A stretch of 64,000 nt of DNA from Glebionis coronaria (Eukaryota; Streptophyta; Magnoliopsida; Asterales; Asteraceae): NCBI GenBank assembly GCA_025667525.1, contig CM046876.1, forward strand, positions 24,391,224 to 24,455,223. Reading direction: 5' to 3'. This document shows positions 58,654-64,000 of this stretch, one piece after another (the first letter of the stretch is position 1; each line of letters opens with the position of its first letter). A program made the position numbers and the translations under genes. The notes beneath the pieces were generated by a model. That model was not told where the DNA came from, ran no database searches, and saw only the letters and a list, made by a program, of their open reading frames with translations.

Positions 58654-59406
58654 TGATGGAGCAATAGAAGCAACGGTCTCAACAATCGGTAGAGAAGAAA
58701 GACCACTTTTATAAGCGTCTTTGAAATGTTCTTCCCAAGCCTCATCAAGTACGTCAATGAAATTAACGTTCTCGTGTTCATAAGGTTACTTAGAAAGTTT
58801 CCCCATGTTAAAGACGATTTTGTTGTCACCAACTCTCATGATTAATTAGCCCGCGGCTACATCAATAAGAGTGCGACCGGTCCTCAAGAATGGACGTCCA
58901 ACGATTAATGGAACACGGGGATCCATCTCGTAGTAAACGACAACAAAAATCGTCGGGAAGGTGAATTTGTCGACACCGACGAAGACATCTTCGGCTATCC
59001 CCACCGGATAAGCAACCGTACGTTTAGCTAAGTCCAATGTCATTCGTGTGGGGATCAGCTCTGGTAGAGATAATTGTTTCCAAACGCTTAATGGCATTAA
59101 GTTTATACTAGCACCTAGATCGGCTAGGGCCATACAATTCTCTACCCCGGGAAAGTTGCAAGGAATGAGAAAGCGACCCGGATCACCAAGTTTGGTTGGT
59201 AATTTTCTTAAAAGAACCGCGGAGCAATTCTCATTAAGTTGGGTTTGAGTAATATCAAGAAGTTTTTCCTTGTCACTTAAAAGATCCTTAAACATTTTAG
59301 CATATTTAGGCATGTGAGCAAGCGCCTCGGCAAAGGAGATGTTGAAATTCAATTGTTTAAACATTTTAAGAAAGTTCGAAACTTGAATATCATCCTTGTT
59401 CTTCAA
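58654..59406 (-). pseudogene. gypsy A protease region
   Basis: The frame 59406-58846 holds the retroelement aspartic protease signature as ALADLGASINLMP, followed by VPLIVGRPFL, the conserved second strand of such proteases. In-frame stops follow at about 58843 and 58786, after which the linker to RT is still readable. Asp-Leu-Gly in place of Asp-Ser/Thr-Gly is usual in this lineage. Confidence 0.85.
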
Positions 59407-59409
59407 CTT

Positions 59410-61173
59410 CTATTTCCTCAAGCTTGAAGGATAAGGTATGTCGGGTTGAGAGGAAGGATTTGGATTAGATTGGTCACTCACATCCTTTGGTGGTAGAGGG
59501 GTGGGGTTGTAAGGTGAAGGAATTGGTGAAGGTTGCTCGTTATCCTTTGTCACAATCACCGGAGTAGGTTTAGGAATCTCGGGTTCCTTATAGCCTTTTC
59601 CACTGCGGGTAGTGATTGCTTTCATCTCCCCTCTTGGATTTGCAATGGTGTTACTCGGAAGAGAACCCGAAGCAGAGGGTTGATTACTTGGGAAGAAACT
59701 AGCCATAATATCCCTTAAGTAATTCGATTGATTGTTTAAAGAATTTCGCATGTCATTCCTAAGCTCGGCTCGAAGATCATTCCCTTGTTTATTCAAATCA
59801 CCTTTCAAGTTAATAATTTTGCTTTGAAGATTTTTCACCAGCGCGTCATTGGTCCCCATGTAAGTTTCGACCTCGTGATTAAATGTCGTGGTTTGGTTGG
59901 GAAGGGGAGCTTGGTAAGCGGGTGGTTGATATGTGGGAGGTTGGTAAACTTGATTATTACCTTGAGGTGGATATGGGTTTCTTTGGGTTTGATATTGATT
60001 AGGAGCTCGAGGTTGGCTTTGATTGTTGCGAATGAGGTTGTTTTGGTTTTGAGGAGGAAAACCGGGTGGTGAAAGAAAATTGTTTGAACGATAACTTAGC
60101 AAATTACGGTCACCTTGAGGACGTGCTTGATAGCCTCCCGTAGAAAAGTTACCGTTAGCCGCGTACACGTTCTCACACGGATTGTCTTGAGTAGAAGGAC
60201 AATCGGTGTATGAGTAAGGACCGCCGCAAGTATCACAAGAAAGTGCTACAACTTTAACTTGTTGATATAGCTTCGTAGCCATGGTTAAGAAATTTTTGTT
60301 CATCTCGGCTATTTGGCGGGTGAGTTTGGTTAACTCGGAGTTTGATGAAGTAGAAGAATCATTGACCCTCGGGTTATTTCTTGAGGATGCGGATGAATCC
60401 CAATTTTTATGATGAGTGGTCATGTTCTCTATAAGCTCTCTACACTCCTCGGTTCTTCTTTTCATAAATGTACCACCGACGGCGGCATTAATCGTATCAC
60501 GATCACGAAAATTGAAACCGTTGTAGAAAGTATCAATTAGAGTAACGGGGAGCATATTATGGTTAGGAAAACGATCAATCAAGACATTATAACGTTCCCA
60601 AGCATCGAAAAGAGACTCATCGGGTTCTTGAGTGAAACCACTGATTTAATTCCTAAGACTAGTTACCATGGATGGTGGAAAGAAGCGTGACAAAAATCTT
60701 TGAGTCATCTCGTCCCATGTATGAATTGAGTTTTTAGGAAGACGATCAAACCATTTTTCGGCATGGTGGGATAAAGTGTGTGGAAAAAGATGAAGACGGA
60801 GAAAATCCATGGTAACACCAGGCAATTTCATGCTTTGAGTGACGGTTATGAATTTATCGAGGTGTTTGTTGGCATCATTATCCGGTAATCCGCGAAATGG
60901 GCAAACATTTTGAACTTGTTGGATCATGTAATGCTTCAACGAAAATTCGGGAGCCGTGATTTGCATCAGCGCAATCGGTCCTCCATGTCCATTCATTGTC
61001 GGTTGGCATAACTTCTCCATCGTACGAAGGTCAGGTTGAGGGTGATGGTTGTTATTATTCACAACGGGGTGTGGTGGATTGTTATTATTATGCACACCGG
61101 CCATATCTAGGTCTTTACGAGTCTCGGGCTCAAGATTAGACGAAGATCGAGTACGCATACAGTAAAAATGCAA
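59410..61173 (-). pseudogene. gypsy A gag
   Basis: Minus-strand gag in two frame blocks, 61173-60646 and 60582-59410, with an in-frame TAA between them (after SLRN, before the expected PDESLFDAWERY part). Features: an N-terminal domain with FLSRFFPPS, a DTFYNGF...VGGTFM segment, a CDTCGGPYSYTDC Cys-rich motif, a Pro/Gln/Asn-rich linker and GEMKAITTRSGK near the C-terminus. This is the usual gag layout of Athila-type gypsy elements. A second in-frame stop (TAG, 59407-59409) separates it from the protease part. Confidence 0.85.
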
Positions 61174-61348
61174 TACAATATTTTTGATTTTTTTATCTTT
61201 TTTATTTTTTTTGGATTTTTTTTTGAAAATTTTATATTTTTTTGGATTTTTTTTTGAAAATTATTATATGCTATAAAAATAACGTTCCCAAGAGAACGGA
61301 TCCAAAAATCTAATTTTTCTCACAGAAAACCGTTTATCTTTTCGAAAA

Positions 61349-61366
61349 GAGCCGACAGCGACGCCA
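61349..61366 (-). promoter_or_regulatory. primer-binding site of gypsy A
   Basis: On the minus strand TGGCGTCGCTGTCGGCTC lies three bases after the LTR. It resembles the Asp-tRNA-type site of Athila elements (TGGCGCC then TGCCGG) with a few changes. The related site of C is TGGCGCCGCTGCCGGCTC. Confidence 0.7.
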
Positions 61367-61369
61367 TTT

Positions 61370-63458
61370 TAATATGGTAAGATTTTTATGTGTTGTTCGT
61401 ACTCGATTCAATTCGAATTGATCACGGTTTAGGGTGGACTTATTGTTTTTGGTAACTAAAAGGGGGAGCTTTTGATTATCTATTGCTACTTGTAAAATAA
61501 ACGCTAAAATTATTAAACATAAATATAAAAATAAAAGAAGGATGTCTAACCTTGATAGCTTATCCGGAATGAATGCTGCACCGTTGTTCTTGATAAAAAT
61601 AACTAAAGTTGATTATCTATTTTAAAATAAAGTTGAAAAATTTAAAGTTATAAACTAAAAATAAAAATAAAAACTTTGAAAATTAAATGACAAAATTCTA
61701 AAACTTTAAGAAAAGTAAAGTAGAAATAAACTAAGACAAAACACTTTTAAAAATAAACCTTAAGAAAAATGGCGGGAAAAATTATAAGTTTGAAAATAAT
61801 GCGGGAAAATAAAACTACCAACAAGTCGGAATACCAAAATCCTCATCTAATCCGGAATACCACTCCCACACATAATTCGGAATGCTAAAACAAAGTATAA
61901 TCCGGAATCAAGCTTGATACAATTCGGAATGCTAGTACCTTAAGTAATCTGGGATACAAAATCCGAAAGTAATCCGGAATAAGGTGCAATATATAAGTCG
62001 GAATAAACAAGTTTTCATGCAATTCGGAATCTGAATCCAACTCGTAATCCGGAATAAAAATCTTACATCTAATCCGGAATCCTACACAAATCACAATCCG
62101 GAATCTTGATTTTGTATGAAGTCCGAGAAAAAGAACTTGTACACAATCCGGAAAAGTGAACTTACACACAATCCGGATTACATGACTACAATGTAATCCG
62201 GAATACCAATCTTAGTATTAATTCGGAATGCTTATGATGCAAACAATCCGGAATGCCTTCTTAGAACTAGTTCGGAATGCTGGTGTAGTATACTATCCGG
62301 AATAAAATGAGTTAGCTACTATTTGGAATAAATCAAGATGCACAATATTCGGAATGCTGAAACTCATGTGATCCGGAATAAATTGAATTCAACACACAAT
62401 TCGGGAGAAGATATAAGCAAGTAATCCGGGAAAAGATTTAAAAGAAACTGTTCGGAATACAAGGGTTTCTAAACCCGGATTAAGTAAAATTAAACAAAAT
62501 AAGCAAGACTCAAATAAGCACTTAACTAAAAACTTAACCAAATTGATTTTAAGAAAAAGCAAATAAGCCTCAAATTTAAAACTCTAAAAACAGCAGATAA
62601 GCTAAATATTAAAAAGCAACTTTTAAAAGATTTAAACTATGAAAACAACTTAACTAAAAATAAGCTAAATACTAATTACTCAAAAAGCACAATAAGCTAA
62701 AACATCAAACACACCAAATCAATAAGCACAATCTAATAAGCAAATCAATCAAACAATCAACAAGATTAAACCAACTACATGATCAATGAAACAAAACAAT
62801 AGATTATGATTAAGAAAGGAAGAATGAGAATTAACTAAAAAGCTTTGAATTAATTATGAAGATTAAGATTCAATTACAAGATTAAAAAGATGAAAGATTA
62901 AGCAAACTTAAAATAAAATTCTAGAGAGAGAAAGTAAAACACATACTCCTAATTACCTATTAAAACTAAAAATGAACTAATTAACTAACACCTCCTAATG
63001 AAAGATTAGGAGGGTATTTATAGGAGGAGGGGAGGTTGTTGTTGATTCCTTCTTTCTCTTGTCTTCTCGTCTTTTTAAATAACTCGTCTTTCTCGACTTT
63101 TTCTCGGGATTAGTCGAATGATGACATGAACTCGTCTTCTAATTTTCTTCTTTTAGTAGACTTGGTTCTTCGACTTCGTCAAACTTCCGTCTTTAGACTT
63201 TTTTTCGATAAATCTTTAGAATAGGCCTTTGACTTCCGTTCTTCTTGCACTTTTGATGTTTTGACTTTGTCTTTTGTCTTTTTCTTCGATAAAAGCCCTT
63301 GAAAGCCCGTGTTTTCTTTCTTTTTCTTATTTTTGTCCTAAAACACAATAAAAACACAAACCACGCATAATTTTGCCTTTTACGATATTAAAAACACGTT
63401 TTGGTCTTGTTATTATTATAATTAAGTGGTAAAAGGATAAGTGTTTTCACACTTATTA
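61370..63458 (-). mobile_element. right (5') LTR of gypsy A
   Basis: Begins TAATATGGTAAG and ends CACTTATTA in plus coordinates, so the termini are TAAT...ATTA on either strand and not TG...CA. The minus-strand TATA box (plus TATTTATA, 63015-63022) is followed by a hairpin of CCTCCTAAT (62991-62999) with ATTAGGAGG (63005-63013). The block 61822-62460, downstream of the start site, is filled with ATTCGGAAT/ATCCGGAAT repeats. Confidence 0.9.
61822..62460 (-). repeat. degenerate ATTCGGAAT repeats in the LTR of gypsy A
   Basis: About 25 copies of an ATCCGGAAT / ATTCGGAAT core (plus strand), 20-35 bp apart with variable filler, lie downstream of the LTR start site and so in the transcribed leader. 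The same block is in the left LTR at 27536-28050 and 52306-52430. The spacing is too irregular, and the filler too diverged, for a satellite. Confidence 0.9.
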
Positions 63459-63463
63459 ATATA

Positions 63464-64000
63464 CTTCCCTAGTGCATATCTCTTGTAATATACACAGTTG
63501 TCATAACTACTATGCTTAAACCCGTTGCTCAACATATAATCATCAAACCTTTTATACCATTGCCTGGGTGACTGCTTCAAACCATGAAGAGATTTCTTTA
63601 ACAAACAGACCTTGTTACCTAGTTCAAATCCCGGTGTCTATCTCATGGATCACTTATTCAAGATTTCCATGTAAAAATTCCGTTTTTACATCAAGCTGCT
63701 CCAGCTCATAATCTTTGCACGCAATCAATGCAAGTATAATCCAAATATATGTGTGTCGTACTACTAAAGAAAATACTTCATTATAATCAGTGCCTGCCCT
63801 TTGTATGAATCCACGAGCCAACAACCTTGCCTTGTACCTAGGCTTTTTAACACCTTCAACTCCTTCTTTTTGTTTTGTACACCCATTTGCAGCTCACCAT
63901 CTTTTGCCCAGCTAGATGATCTACTAACATCCATGTCTTGTTCTTCCTCAAAGAATCCATCTCTTCTTCCATAGCATCTTTTCACTTAGAACAGTTTTCA
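63464..64000 (-). pseudogene. copia E pol, upstream RT part
   Basis: The minus strand reads copia RT up to its interruption. ELEQLDVKTEFLHGNL is readable at about 63720-63660, then SLHGLKQSPRQWYKRFDDYM and CVYYKR (frame from 63604), ending a few codons before YVDD. Upstream, frames are shifted against each other (e.g. the frame 63985-63764 overlaps KWVYKTKR in another frame), so the gene is decayed. The downstream half lies at 26143-27084. Confidence 0.85.

Larger units (their letters stand above)
27085..63458 (-). mobile_element. gypsy element A (Athila-like), 36.4 kb including nested insertions
   Basis: A is flanked by ATATA at 27080-27084 and 63459-63463. Its left LTR is split (27085-28057 and 52302-53417); its right LTR is 61370-63458. 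Without the nested DNA it is about 12.1 kb: two LTRs of about 2.09 kb and an internal region 53418-61369 with gag, protease, RT, RNase H and integrase on the minus strand, then a 2.1-kb non-coding 3' region. LTRs differ at about 4 of the first 110 bases. At least five in-frame stops and two frameshifts make it non-autonomous. Gag type, domain order, absence of a chromodomain and the primer site point to Athila; that lineage call is inferred. Confidence 0.9.

Overview
This is a window of plant nuclear genome. The signs are intron-rich genes with GT-AG junctions, several nested LTR retrotransposons, tRNA-derived SINEs, MITEs and an L1-type LINE end. The retrotransposon families (a copia gag with an Asteraceae-type Cys/His-poor tail, Athila-like gypsy elements and a Sirevirus-like copia) suggest a daisy-family (Asteraceae) genome. 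That lineage call is an inference.

Layout. 1-6041: 3' end of a plus-strand Sirevirus-like copia, with repeated purine tracts and a 2.1-kb LTR carrying internal repeats. 6042-9168: 5' part of a minus-strand copia element (F) that the Sirevirus appears to interrupt, with gag pieces, a repeat-filled leader, a primer-binding site and a 301-bp LTR. 9169-13901: AT-rich intergenic DNA with palindrome-rich duplicated blocks, a LINE 3' remnant and a MITE. 13902-17083: an eight-exon cyclophilin-40 gene (+). 17719-22049: a seven-exon ARMC6-type armadillo gene (-), convergent with it. These two are the only ordinary host genes I can support. Introns of both hold SINEs and MITEs. 22190-25430: a MITE/SINE cluster and a doubtful LTR. 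25876-64000: one large nest of retroelements.

The nest, outermost first, all on the minus strand. Copia E is split in its reverse transcriptase just before the YVDD motif. The splitter is gypsy A (27085-63458, flanked by ATATA on both sides). A's left LTR is split by gypsy B (28058-52301, 4.05-kb LTRs). B's 3' untranslated region is split by gypsy C (32685-40547, flanked by CCCCT). C's gag/pro region is entered by copia D (LTR 36561-36848). C and D are rearranged: most of C's pol, almost all of C's 3' LTR and D's 3' LTR are missing, and a near-perfect 56-bp inverted repeat sits next to the surviving edge. A, B and C look Athila-like (gag-PR-RT-RNaseH-IN, no chromodomain seen, Asp-tRNA-like primer site), and all carry stops and frameshifts.

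No new multi-gene system is visible. The observations most worth checking are: (i) a CYP40 whose cyclophilin domain has lost several catalytic residues while its TPR half looks intact; (ii) a CCTCC/GGAGG hairpin next to the TATA box in LTRs of several unrelated families here; (iii) degenerate short repeats with an ATTSCG core in the transcribed leader of those same families; (iv) the near-perfect inverted repeat at 32696-32824; (v) non-TG/CA termini on gypsy A.
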